Source of the DNA: Opitutaceae bacterium
Lineage (GTDB): Bacteria > Verrucomicrobiota > Verrucomicrobiia > Opitutales > Opitutaceae
Assembly: GCA_016711225.1 (NCBI GenBank)
Contig: JADJTK010000052.1
Coordinates: forward strand, 1-64,000
DNA: 64,000 nucleotides
Direction of reading: 5' to 3'
Below the pieces are notes generated by a model. It was not told the origin of the DNA and made no database searches. It was given only the letters and a program-made list of their open reading frames with translations. Shown here piece by piece: positions 37,852 through 45,146 of this stretch. Position numbers and translations under genes: made by a program. Within the stretch, counting starts at the first letter, position 1. Each line of letters starts with the position of its first letter.

Positions 37852-38244
37852 TTACCAAATGCTGCAGAGGAGTTCGCCGCCGAGCTTCTGGCGACGGGCA
37901 TCCTGATCCTTCATCAACCCCTTGGAGGTCGAGATGATCGAGATGCCGAGACCATTGAGCACGCGGGGGATCTCGCGGTAGCCGTGATAAAGGCGGCAAC
38001 CGGGGGTGCTGATGCGGCGGAGGGTGGTGATGGCGGGAGCGTTGTCGACGTACTTGAGCTTGACGACGACGGTCTTGTGCCCGTTCTCGTCCAGCCCTTC
38101 GCCGGCGTCGAGGACGAAACCCTCGGCCTTCAGGATGCCGGCAATGGCAGCCTTCAGGGTGCTATACGGAGCAACGCACTCGGCCTGACCGGCCTTGAGG
38201 GAGTTGCGGATCCGCGTGAGAAAATCGCTGATTGGATCAGTCAT
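37852..38244 (-). CDS. rpsH: 30S ribosomal protein S8
   Basis: S8 (uS8) binds the central domain of 16S rRNA and in E. coli also represses the spc operon. The 130-residue protein starts MTDPISDFLTRIRNSLKAGQ and has RRISTPGCRLYHGYREIPRV, VLNGLGISIISTSKGLM and the usual C-terminal ELLCSIW. Length is normal. Confidence 0.97.
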   Translation of the reverse strand: MTDPISDFLTRIRNSLKAGQAECVAPYSTLKAAIAGILKAEGFVLDAGEGLDENGHKTVVVKLKYVDNAPAITTLRRISTPGCRLYHGYREIPRVLNGLGISIISTSKGLMKDQDARRQKLGGELLCSIW

Positions 38245-38295
38245 GATGCTTGCTGTTGTTGGCCGGCCGATATCCGACTGCCGGCCTGAAGAGGT

Positions 38296-38601
38296 TTACC
38301 AGGAGCTCTTGGTGACTCCGGGAATCTTGCCGCTGAGCGCGAGCTCGCGGAAGGTGATACGGGAAACGCGGAACCGGCGCAGGTAGCCGCGGGGGCGGCC
38401 GCTGAGCAGGCAGCGATTGCGCACGCGAATCGCCGAGGCGTCGCGGGGCTGCTTGCCCAAGGCCTTCTGGGCGGCGAAGAACTCTTCGTCGGTGGCCTTC
38501 GGGTTGGCGAGGATGGCTTTGAGCTCCGCACGCTTGGCCGCGAATTTCTCGACGGTGGCGATGCGGCGCTTGTTCTTCTCGATGGCGGAAGTTTTCGGCA
38601 T
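38296..38601 (-). CDS. rpsN: 30S ribosomal protein S14 (zinc-free, long form)
   Basis: S14 (uS14) is in the head of the small subunit. The 101-residue protein is the long form without the CxxC zinc ribbon: it has a single Cys in RNRCLLSGRPRGYLRRFRVS, and ends GKIPGVTKSSW, the canonical terminus. It lies between rplE and rpsH as usual. Confidence 0.96.
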   Translation of the reverse strand: MPKTSAIEKNKRRIATVEKFAAKRAELKAILANPKATDEEFFAAQKALGKQPRDASAIRVRNRCLLSGRPRGYLRRFRVSRITFRELALSGKIPGVTKSSW

Positions 38602-38608
38602 GGCGGGA

Positions 38609-39193
38609 TCAGGCGGCGGTGGAAGTCTTGGCGGCGGTCGCGGCCGTCTCGATGCGGCGGAACGGGAACCCGAGCAGCTTGAGCAGCTCGCGGCCTTCCT
38701 CGTCGCTACCGGCGGAGGTGACCACGGAGATGTCGAGACCCATCGTGCGCTTGGTGGTCTCCAGCGAAATCTCGGGGAAGATCGAGTAGTCGGTCACGCC
38801 CAAGTTGTAGTTGCCATTGCCGTCGAACTTGGTGGGCACGCCGCGGAAGTCGCGGATGGCCGGCAAGGCGACGACGAGCAAACGCGTGAGGAAAAACCAC
38901 ATATTGTCCGCCCGGAGGGTGACAGTGGCGCCCACGGTCTGGCCGGCACGAAGCTTGAAATTGGCGATGTCCTTGCGGGACTTGGTCAGAACGGCCTTCT
39001 GGCCGGCGATGGACGAGAGGTCGCGCTGGCTTTCAGCGATGACCGTCTTGTCGGCGCCAGAGCTGATGCCGGTATTGAGGACCACCTTCAGGATGCGGGG
39101 CAGCTGATGGGGGTTCGTGTAGCCGCGGCTCTGCATGAGCGCCGGGACGACGACCTCGAGATAGTGTTTCTTGAGTTGCGGGATGTTCTTCAT
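38609..39193 (-). CDS. rplE: 50S ribosomal protein L5
   Basis: L5 (uL5) binds 5S rRNA and contacts the P-site tRNA and S13. The 194-residue protein has ILKVVLNTGISSGADKTVIA, KLRAGQTVGATVTLRADNMW, LPAIRDFRGVPTKFDGNGNY and the GLDISVVTSAGSDEEGRELL region, with a short Ala/Thr tail. Typical in sequence and place. Confidence 0.97.
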   Translation of the reverse strand: MKNIPQLKKHYLEVVVPALMQSRGYTNPHQLPRILKVVLNTGISSGADKTVIAESQRDLSSIAGQKAVLTKSRKDIANFKLRAGQTVGATVTLRADNMWFFLTRLLVVALPAIRDFRGVPTKFDGNGNYNLGVTDYSIFPEISLETTKRTMGLDISVVTSAGSDEEGRELLKLLGFPFRRIETAATAAKTSTAA

Positions 39194-39248
39194 TGGTGTG
39201 CGCCGGATTTCCGACCCGGCAGCGTGGTAAGTTGGTCAGACTGACAAC

Positions 39249-39524
39249 TCAGGACGCGGCTTTGCCAGCCTTTTTTGAGGCGGGTTTTGCGGCCGCAGTC
39301 ACCACCTTAAGGTTGGAGACGTGGACGGAGCCTTCGCGCTCGACGATGCGGCCCTGGGGATGCCCCTCGGACTTCTTCTCGTGGCGCTTGATCATGGCCA
39401 CGCCCTCGACGATGGCGCGCTGCTTGGCGGGCAAAAGTCCGAGGACCTTGCCCTGCTTGCTCTTGTGGGAGCCGGAGATAACGGTGACGACGTCGCCGCT
39501 TTTGATATGGAATTTCTGCTTCAT
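39249..39524 (-). CDS. rplX: 50S ribosomal protein L24
   Basis: L24 (uL24) is an assembly-initiator protein at the exit side of the large subunit. The 91-residue protein starts MKQKFHIKSGDVVTVISGSH, contains the KOW motif (GKVLGLLPAKQRAIVEGV) and ends in an Ala/Lys tail. Its start overlaps the rplN stop by one base (TGATG), so the two are coupled. Confidence 0.96.
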   Translation of the reverse strand: MKQKFHIKSGDVVTVISGSHKSKQGKVLGLLPAKQRAIVEGVAMIKRHEKKSEGHPQGRIVEREGSVHVSNLKVVTAAAKPASKKAGKAAS

Positions 39525-39889
39525 CAGAGGACCTCAGGTGCCAGGGAGACGATCTTCATGAAGTTCTTCGCCCGGAGTTCACGGGCGACGGGCCCGAAGA
39601 TACGGGTGCCCTTGGGATTGCCATCGGCGTCGATGATGACGACGGCGTTGCTGTCGAAACGGAGGTAGCTGCCATCGGCGCGGCGCAACGGGGCGCGGGT
39701 GCGAACGATGACGGCCTTGACGACCTCACCCTTCTTCACGGTGGCGTCGGGCGTGCTCTCCTTGATATTGATCGTGATGATGTCGCCCACCGACGCGGTG
39801 TCGGTGTTCTGGCCCATGCGACTAATCATCGAGGCCCGGCGGGCTCCGGTGTTGTCGGCAACATCGACCCAGGAACGCATTTGAATCAT
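39524..39889 (-). CDS. rplN: 50S ribosomal protein L14
   Basis: L14 (uL14) forms an inter-subunit bridge and contacts RsfS. The 121-residue protein starts MIQMRSWVDVADNTGARRAS and has DIITINIKESTPDATVKKGE, RTRAPLRRADGSYLRFDSNA and GTRIFGPVARELR; all family blocks and the length fit. Confidence 0.97.
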   Translation of the reverse strand: MIQMRSWVDVADNTGARRASMISRMGQNTDTASVGDIITINIKESTPDATVKKGEVVKAVIVRTRAPLRRADGSYLRFDSNAVVIIDADGNPKGTRIFGPVARELRAKNFMKIVSLAPEVL

Positions 39890-39895
39890 GGTGAT

Positions 39896-40198
39896 TTACT
39901 CCTTGGGGGCTTCGAGGTTGGCTTCGAGGGCGAGGGTCTCGGCGGTGTGGACGACCTTGACGATGCGCCAGCGCTTGAGGCGGCTGAGGGGGCGCGTCTC
40001 CATGATCTCGACCTGGTCGTCGATCTTGGTCTCGTTCTTCTCGTCGTGCACGTGCACGACGGTCTTGCGATTGATGACCTTGCGATAGCGCGGGTGCGGA
40101 ATCTTGTAGGCGATGGTGACCTTGACGGACTTGTCGCCCATGCGGCTGGTGACAAAGCCGAGGAGGGTTTTCCGTTGGGTGCGATTGGCGGCTTCCAT
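39896..40198 (-). CDS. rpsQ: 30S ribosomal protein S17
   Basis: S17 (uS17) is a primary 16S rRNA binder with an OB fold. The 100-residue protein has RKTLLGFVTSRMGDKSVKVT, HPRYRKVINRKTVVHVHDE and EIMETRPLSRLKRWRIVKVV, then a short acidic tail rather longer than in E. coli. Confidence 0.96.
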   Translation of the reverse strand: MEAANRTQRKTLLGFVTSRMGDKSVKVTIAYKIPHPRYRKVINRKTVVHVHDEKNETKIDDQVEIMETRPLSRLKRWRIVKVVHTAETLALEANLEAPKE

Positions 40199-40214
40199 AG
40201 TGGTGCGCTCCGTG

Positions 40215-40430
40215 TTAACGGGCGACCGCGGGAACCGCGGCGGCCTGCTTCTTTTCAGTGAGGATGGTTTCCAGCCGGGCGATGTCCTTGCGATACGTAC
40301 GGAACGTATGCGACTTCTCGACCTGACCGGTGTGCTTGCGCAGGTTGGACTGCAGCAAAGTCTCGCGGGTCTCGCGGAGCTTGGTCTCGATCTCGGGGAC
40401 GGAGAGCTCGCGGATATCCTTGGGTTTCAT
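40215..40430 (-). CDS. rpmC: 50S ribosomal protein L29
   Basis: L29 (uL29) is a two-helix protein near the exit tunnel that helps dock trigger factor and SRP. The 71-residue protein starts MKPKDIRELSVPEIETKLRE and has LRKHTGQVEKSHTFRTYRKD followed by IARLETILTE. It lies between rplP and rpsQ. Confidence 0.95.
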   Translation of the reverse strand: MKPKDIRELSVPEIETKLRETRETLLQSNLRKHTGQVEKSHTFRTYRKDIARLETILTEKKQAAAVPAVAR

Positions 40431-40465
40431 GGCGACGATTCGATGGGTGGCAGCGGTGGATGCGC

Positions 40466-40888
40466 TTAGGCCGCAACGCCCTCACGGGCGATGAAACGGC
40501 AGCGGCAGGGCAGCTTGGTGTCGGCCAAGCGCATCGCCTCGCGGGCGATGGTGAGTGAAACACCGGAGACCTCGAAAAGGATCGCTCCGGGCTTGATGAG
40601 CGCGACGTAGTATTCGACCGGGCCTTTGCCGCGGCCCATTCGGGACTCGGCCGGATGCTCGGTGACGGGCAGGTGCGGGAACACCCGGATCCAAACTTTA
40701 CCCTTGCGCTTCAGGTGGCGGTTGATCGCCACGCGAGCTGCTTCGAGTTGTTTGCCGTCCATACGGACGCGAGACATTGCCTGGATGCCGAATTCGCCGA
40801 AGGCGAGCGTGTTACCACGTTTGGCATTACCAGCGTTGCTACCCTTCTGGGCGCGACGGAATTTGGTGCGTGCAGGTTGGAGCGCCAT
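40466..40888 (-). CDS. rplP: 50S ribosomal protein L16
   Basis: L16 (uL16) supports A-site tRNA placement and final 50S maturation. The 140-residue protein starts MALQPARTKFRRAQKGSNAG and shows WIRVFPHLPVTEHPAESRMG, RGKGPVEYYVALIKPGAILF and REAMRLADTKLPCRCRFI, typical of the family and of normal length. Confidence 0.97.
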   Translation of the reverse strand: MALQPARTKFRRAQKGSNAGNAKRGNTLAFGEFGIQAMSRVRMDGKQLEAARVAINRHLKRKGKVWIRVFPHLPVTEHPAESRMGRGKGPVEYYVALIKPGAILFEVSGVSLTIAREAMRLADTKLPCRCRFIAREGVAA

Positions 40889-40895
40889 GGCGAAA

Positions 40896-41531
40896 TCAGT
40901 TGTTGTTGTCGGTGTCCTTCTTGCAGATCCAGCACTTCACACCAATCTTGCCATACACGGTGTGGGCCTCGGCGAAACCATAGTCGATGTTCTCGCGGAG
41001 GGTGTGGAGCGGCACGCGGCCGATGCGTTGGAGTTCGCGCCGGGCGATTTCCGAACCGCCGAGGCGACCGGAAGCCTGAATTTTGATACCGTCGGCGCCG
41101 AGGCTCATGGACATCTGCATGGCCTTCTTCATGGCGCGGCGATAGGAGATGCGGCGCTCGATCTGGAGCGCGACGTTCTCGGCCACCAGCTGGGCCTCGA
41201 TCTCCGGCTTTTTGACTTCCTGGATATCCAGGAGGATCTCCTTGCCGGTGAGCTTGGTGAGGTCTTCCTTGATCTTCTCGACCTCCTGGCCCTTGCGTCC
41301 GATGACGATGCCGGGGCGGGCGGTGAAGATCTTGACACGCACGCGGTTGGCGGCGCGCTCGATGAAGATGCGCGGCACGGAGGCGAGCTTGAGCTTCTCC
41401 ATGAGCGAGGTGCGGATCTTATGGTCCTCGATGAGGAGGAGGCCGAAGTCCTTCTTGCGGGCGAACCAGCGTGACTGCCAGTTGCGGCGGACGGCCAGGC
41501 GGAAGCCGATCGGATTGGTCTTTTGTCCCAT
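40896..41531 (-). CDS. rpsC: 30S ribosomal protein S3
   Basis: S3 (uS3) lies at the mRNA entry channel. The 211-residue protein starts at ATG 41531 (MGQKTNPIGFRLAVRRNWQS), has the KH-2 domain (KIFTARPGIVIGRKGQEVEK) and the C-terminal domain (AQLVAENVALQIERRISYRR, GRLGGSEIARRE). The C-terminus ends soon after GKIGVKCWICKKD, as in many non-enterobacterial S3 proteins. An upstream extension to 41654 overlaps rplV and is rejected. Confidence 0.97.
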   Translation of the reverse strand: MGQKTNPIGFRLAVRRNWQSRWFARKKDFGLLLIEDHKIRTSLMEKLKLASVPRIFIERAANRVRVKIFTARPGIVIGRKGQEVEKIKEDLTKLTGKEILLDIQEVKKPEIEAQLVAENVALQIERRISYRRAMKKAMQMSMSLGADGIKIQASGRLGGSEIARRELQRIGRVPLHTLRENIDYGFAEAHTVYGKIGVKCWICKKDTDNNN

Positions 41532-41535
41532 GGCG

Positions 41536-41880
41536 TTACTTGGTTGCGGCGACTTCGGAGAGAACGATGCGGATGTGCGACATCTTCTTGCGGCGGGGCA
41601 TCGCGGTACCGCGGGCGCCAGCCTTGAAGCGTTTGAGCACAGGGCCGGTCTCAATCACAGCGCTGGAAACGATGAGATTGTCGGCGGAGAGGTTGTTGTT
41701 GTTTTCCGCGTTGGCGATGGCCGACTTGATGGTCTTGGCGATCAGGCGGGCGGACTTGCGCGGGATGAGCGTCGCCATGGCGAGGGCATCGGGCGCGGAC
41801 AGTCCCTGAAGTTCGCGAGCAACCTCGCGCATCTTCTTGGGGGACATTCTGGCGAACCGGGTAAGGGCTTGGACTTCCAT
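41536..41880 (-). CDS. rplV: 50S ribosomal protein L22
   Basis: L22 (uL22) lines the exit tunnel; its beta hairpin is the site of macrolide-resistance changes. The 114-residue protein starts MEVQALTRFARMSPKKMREV and has IKSAIANAENNNNLSADNLI and the hairpin region KRFKAGARGTAMPRRKKMSH. Normal length. Four nucleotides separate its stop from rpsC. Confidence 0.97.
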   Translation of the reverse strand: MEVQALTRFARMSPKKMREVARELQGLSAPDALAMATLIPRKSARLIAKTIKSAIANAENNNNLSADNLIVSSAVIETGPVLKRFKAGARGTAMPRRKKMSHIRIVLSEVAATK

Positions 41881-41901
41881 TTGGGTGGTGTTTTGCGGGG
41901 A

Positions 41902-41934
41902 GCCGCCGAGCCCGCGGTGGCGGGCGGGAGCGGC
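41902..41934 (-). promoter_or_regulatory. Intercistronic hairpin between rpsS and rplV
   Basis: The 67-nt gap can fold GCCGC-(CGA)-GCCCGC, loop GGTG, GCGGGC-(GGGA)-GCGGC, an 11-bp interrupted stem. One of four GC-rich hairpins seen in the wider gaps of the ribosomal superoperon. Confidence 0.4.
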
Positions 41935-41947
41935 GGATCCAGTTACA

Positions 41948-42223
41948 TCAGACGGCCTTGGCGGTGTGGCTGCCGTGCGCCTTGAAGAAGCGCGTCGGGG
42001 CGAATTCGCCGAGTTTGTGGCCGACCATGTTTTCCGTCACGAAGACGGCAATGAAGGTCTTGCCATTATGGACATTGAAGGTGGCGCCGACGAAGTCGGG
42101 GGTGATGGTCGAGCGGCGCGACCACGTCTGGATGGGCTTTTTATTGCCGGACTTCTTCGCTTTCTCGAATTTCTCGAGGACGTGAGCGTCGATGAAGAAG
42201 CCTTTCTTGATTGAACGAGCCAT
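41948..42223 (-). CDS. rpsS: 30S ribosomal protein S19
   Basis: S19 (uS19) sits at the head of the small subunit with S13. The 91-residue protein starts MARSIKKGFFIDAHVLEKFE and has the signature TWSRRSTITPDFVGATFNVH and NMVGHKLGEFAPTRFFKAHG. Typical length and position after rplB. Confidence 0.97.
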   Translation of the reverse strand: MARSIKKGFFIDAHVLEKFEKAKKSGNKKPIQTWSRRSTITPDFVGATFNVHNGKTFIAVFVTENMVGHKLGEFAPTRFFKAHGSHTAKAV

Positions 42224-42257
42224 GGCGTGAAAACGTTTGGGTTACGCGGCGACGGGT

Positions 42258-43121
42258 TTATTTCTTTCCGCGCGGCGGACGGCCGTTCTTGCGGGTGATA
42301 ATCTGCGAGCTGGTCGTCTTCGAGCGCTTGCGGGTCGGGAAGCCCTTGGCGAGCTGGCCCCAAGGCGAGGTAAGATGTTGGCGACCGCCACCACCCTTGG
42401 ATTTGCCCTGGCCGCCACCGTTGGGGTGATCGACCGGGTTCATCGCTACACCACGAACGCGGGGGCGGATGCCGAGCCAGCGGGCGCGGCCGGCCTTGCC
42501 GAGGGACTGGTTCATGTGGTCACCGTTGCCGACTTCACCGATCGTGGCGCGGCAACGTTTGTTGACCATGCGGATTTCTCCGCTGGGCAGGCGAATGATG
42601 GCGTTGTCGCCATCGATATTGACCAGCTGGGCGCTGTTTCCAGCGGAACGAGCGAGAACGGCGCGCTGGCCGGGCTTGAGCTCGATGCAGTGGATGAAGG
42701 TGGAGGCCGGGATCAGCGACAGCGGATAGGAGCAACCGACGAGGAACTCATCGGGCACCTTATTGCTGGAGACGACCTTGGCGCCGACCTTGAGGCCCTT
42801 CGGGGCGATGATATAGCGCTTCTCGCCGTCCACATAGGCGAGCAACGCGAGATTGGCCGAGCGGTTGGGATCGTATTCGAGCGCCTGGACGGCGGCCGGA
42901 ATATCGAGCTTGTCGCGACGGAAATCGACGATGCGATAGCGGCGGCGATGGCCACCACCACGGCGCCACATCGTGGCGCGACCATTGTTATTGCGGCCAC
43001 CGGTCTTGCGGGTGGCCTCGGTGAGGCGGGCCTCCGGGCGCTTTTTCGAGAGCTCACCATCCACATTGAGGATGGTGAAGCGCAGCGACGGAGTAAGGGG
43101 GCGGAATGATTTGAGAGCCAT
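42258..43121 (-). CDS. rplB: 50S ribosomal protein L2
   Basis: L2 (uL2) supports subunit association and the peptidyl-transferase centre. The 287-residue protein starts MALKSFRPLTPSLRFTILNV, a variant N-terminus, and keeps RRYRIVDFRRDKLDIPA, the SAGNSAQLVN block, PRVRGVAMNPVDHPNGGGQG with the conserved His, and the basic C-terminus TRKNGRPPRGKK. Confidence 0.97.
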   Translation of the reverse strand: MALKSFRPLTPSLRFTILNVDGELSKKRPEARLTEATRKTGGRNNNGRATMWRRGGGHRRRYRIVDFRRDKLDIPAAVQALEYDPNRSANLALLAYVDGEKRYIIAPKGLKVGAKVVSSNKVPDEFLVGCSYPLSLIPASTFIHCIELKPGQRAVLARSAGNSAQLVNIDGDNAIIRLPSGEIRMVNKRCRATIGEVGNGDHMNQSLGKAGRARWLGIRPRVRGVAMNPVDHPNGGGQGKSKGGGGRQHLTSPWGQLAKGFPTRKRSKTTSSQIITRKNGRPPRGKK

Positions 43122-43143
43122 GTTGGTGTCTCCAGGGTGCGGC

Positions 43144-43428
43144 TCAGAGGAGCTCGATCTTGTCGCCCTGTTTGAGGGTCACGACGGCCTTCTTGTAGTC
43201 CGAGCGAACGGTCGGGCGGCCGGCGCGCGAACGCTTCGGCTTGCCCTTCACATTCATGGTATTCACGCGCTTGACCGTGACCTTGAACGTGCTTTCGACG
43301 GCGGAACGGATGTGCTGCTTCGTGGCGTCGCGAAACACCTCGAAAGTATATTGGCCGTAGTCGGAAGAGAGCTTGTTGGTCTTCTCCGTGAGGCGGATGG
43401 TTTTAAGAACTTCGTAGGCGGGTTTCAT
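43144..43428 (-). CDS. rplW: 50S ribosomal protein L23
   Basis: L23 (uL23) docks trigger factor and SRP at the exit tunnel. The protein (94 residues from ATG 43428) starts MKPAYEVLKTIRLTEKTNKL and has QYTFEVFRDATKQHIRSAVE, FKVTVKRVNTMNVKGKPKRS. The ATG overlaps the rplD stop by one base (TGATG), which favours it over the TTG one codon upstream. Confidence 0.96.
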   Translation of the reverse strand: MKPAYEVLKTIRLTEKTNKLSSDYGQYTFEVFRDATKQHIRSAVESTFKVTVKRVNTMNVKGKPKRSRAGRPTVRSDYKKAVVTLKQGDKIELL

Positions 43429-44060
43429 CAATTGCCTCCCTTCATGCGGGCAAGGACGTTCTCGAGGGCCTTCTCGGAAAGAATGAGCTTCCGGTATTGG
43501 CAGAGATCGAGAGTGTTGAGCATCGCGGCGTCCTGCGTGGTGAGGCGCTCGATGTTGCGGGCGGCCTGGCGGACGTCCTGGGCGAACGGGGCATCGACGA
43601 TGAGGACCTTGCCCTCGGGAGCGATGCGACCCATGAGTTGGCTGATCACCTTGGTCTTGGCGGGGGCCGCCTCAAAACGCTCGATGATCTCGATTTCGCC
43701 AGCGATCACGCGGTCGAAGAAGGCGCGCTTGAGCGCGAGCGACTTCACCTTCTCGTTGATCTTCTGGGAGAAATCGCGGGGACGCGGACCGAAGACGACG
43801 CCGCCACCCGACCAGAGCGGGGAACGCGTCGAACCGGCGCGAGCGCGGCCAGTCCCCTTCTGCTTGAAGGGCTTCTTACCGCCGCCGCGGACTTCGCCGC
43901 GGGTCTTGGTGCTGCGCGTGCCCTGACGGGCGTTGGCGCGGTGGGCAACGACGACCTGCTTGACTGCCTGCAGGCCCTTGTCGCCTTCGAAAGTCTCGAT
44001 GCCGTCGAATTCCTTTTCGACCGACTGCGAGCCATCAAAAGTATATACTTTAAGCTTCAT
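43428..44060 (-). CDS. rplD: 50S ribosomal protein L4
   Basis: L4 (uL4) reaches the exit tunnel and, in E. coli, represses the S10 operon. The 210-residue protein has the extended loop (RQGTRSTKTRGEVRGGGKKP, FKQKGTGRARAGSTRSPLWS) and the globular domain with VFGPRPRDFSQKINEKVK and the terminal LILSEKALENVLARM. Typical. Confidence 0.97.
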   Translation of the reverse strand: MKLKVYTFDGSQSVEKEFDGIETFEGDKGLQAVKQVVVAHRANARQGTRSTKTRGEVRGGGKKPFKQKGTGRARAGSTRSPLWSGGGVVFGPRPRDFSQKINEKVKSLALKRAFFDRVIAGEIEIIERFEAAPAKTKVISQLMGRIAPEGKVLIVDAPFAQDVRQAARNIERLTTQDAAMLNTLDLCQYRKLILSEKALENVLARMKGGN

Positions 44061-44083
44061 GTCTTGGCGCTCCTAGTTTGCGT

Positions 44084-44722
44084 TCAGGCTTTGACCGCTT
44101 TGATGGCGGAGCGGATGATGAGGTCGGTACCGTTACCGCCGGGAATCGCGCCGCGAACGAGCAGCAGATTCTTGTCGGCCAGCACCTTGACGACCTTGAG
44201 GTTTTGCACCGTGCGGCTCACCGCACCCATGTGTCCAGGCATCTTCTGGTTCTTGAAGACGCGGCCGGGAGTCTGGCGCATGCCGATGGCGCCGATACGG
44301 CGGTGAAACATCGAACCGTGGGAGGCGGGACCGCCTGCAACCCGGAAACGACGAACGACGCCCTGGAAGCCCTTGCCCTTGGTGACGCCGATGACGTCGA
44401 CGAGCTGGCCTTCCTTAAAGATTTCGACGGTGACGATATCACCAGCCTTGGCCGTAGCAGCGGCCGGGAGGCGCACTTCGGACAGGCGGCTGACAGGAGC
44501 GACACCGGCCTTCTGGAGATGGCCGAGCTCAGGCTGGCTGAGGCGTTGTTCTTTCTGCAGGCCGAAACCGAGCTGCACGGCATTATAGCCGTCTGTCTCG
44601 ATGGTCTTGACCTGCACAACCGGGCAGGGGCCCGCTTGCACGACGGTGACGGGAACGAGGGCGTTGTCGCCGTCGTACACCTGCGTCATCCCGATTTTCT
44701 TACCTAGGAGTGTTTGGATCAT
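44084..44722 (-). CDS. rplC: 50S ribosomal protein L3
   Basis: L3 (uL3) starts large-subunit assembly and reaches the peptidyl-transferase centre. The 212-residue protein starts MIQTLLGKKIGMTQVYDGDN and has GVTKGKGFQGVVRRF, ASHGSMFHRRIGAIGMRQTP and RVFKNQKMPGHMG, with the conserved loop. The usual glutamine methylation-site region is present. Confidence 0.97.
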   Translation of the reverse strand: MIQTLLGKKIGMTQVYDGDNALVPVTVVQAGPCPVVQVKTIETDGYNAVQLGFGLQKEQRLSQPELGHLQKAGVAPVSRLSEVRLPAAATAKAGDIVTVEIFKEGQLVDVIGVTKGKGFQGVVRRFRVAGGPASHGSMFHRRIGAIGMRQTPGRVFKNQKMPGHMGAVSRTVQNLKVVKVLADKNLLLVRGAIPGGNGTDLIIRSAIKAVKA

Positions 44723-44767
44723 GTTTCTAAGCGGTAGGTGGAGGTTATCCGTTTACGTGACCTACAT

Positions 44768-44812
44768 TAGACGCGGCGCCCGCGAGGGCGGGCCGTCGCC
44801 TAAAGAGCTGTG
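44768..44812 (-). promoter_or_regulatory. Large imperfect hairpin between rpsJ and rplC
   Basis: The 102-nt gap can fold TTAGACGCGGC-GCCCGC, loop GAG, GGCGGGC-CGTCGCCTAA, an imperfect stem of about 15 bp. It could be a leader-type control element for the S10 section or a REP-like unit. It is placed where the E. coli S10 leader is not, so no homology is claimed. Confidence 0.4.
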
Positions 44813-44824
44813 GGAGTCAACCCG

Positions 44825-45133
44825 TCATACGTTGATGGTGATATCAACGCCGGACGGGAGGTTAAGTTTTTTGAGTTCGTCGACCGTCTGCGCCGTCGGC
44901 TCGATGATGTCGAGCAGACGCTTGTGCGTCCGGATTTCGAACTGCTCCATGGACTTCTTGTCCACGTGCGGAGAGCGATTGACCGAGAGCTTCTCGATCC
45001 GGGTCGGCAGCGGGATGGGTCCCGAAACACGAGCGCCGGAGCGTTTGGCGGTCTCGACGATTTCAGAGGCCGACTGATCGATGATGCGATAGTCGTAGCC
45101 CTGAAGTTTAATGCGAATGCGTTGACCTTTCAT
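44825..45133 (-). CDS. rpsJ: 30S ribosomal protein S10
   Basis: S10 (uS10) works in the ribosome head and in NusB-dependent antitermination. The 102-residue protein starts MKGQRIRIKLQGYDYRIIDQ and has SGARVSGPIPLPTRIEKLSV, FEIRTHKRLLDIIEPTAQTV and ends GVDITINV. It directly follows fusA (13 nt); no tuf gene lies between. Confidence 0.97.
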   Translation of the reverse strand: MKGQRIRIKLQGYDYRIIDQSASEIVETAKRSGARVSGPIPLPTRIEKLSVNRSPHVDKKSMEQFEIRTHKRLLDIIEPTAQTVDELKKLNLPSGVDITINV

Positions 45134-45146
45134 GGGAGCGTCGGGC

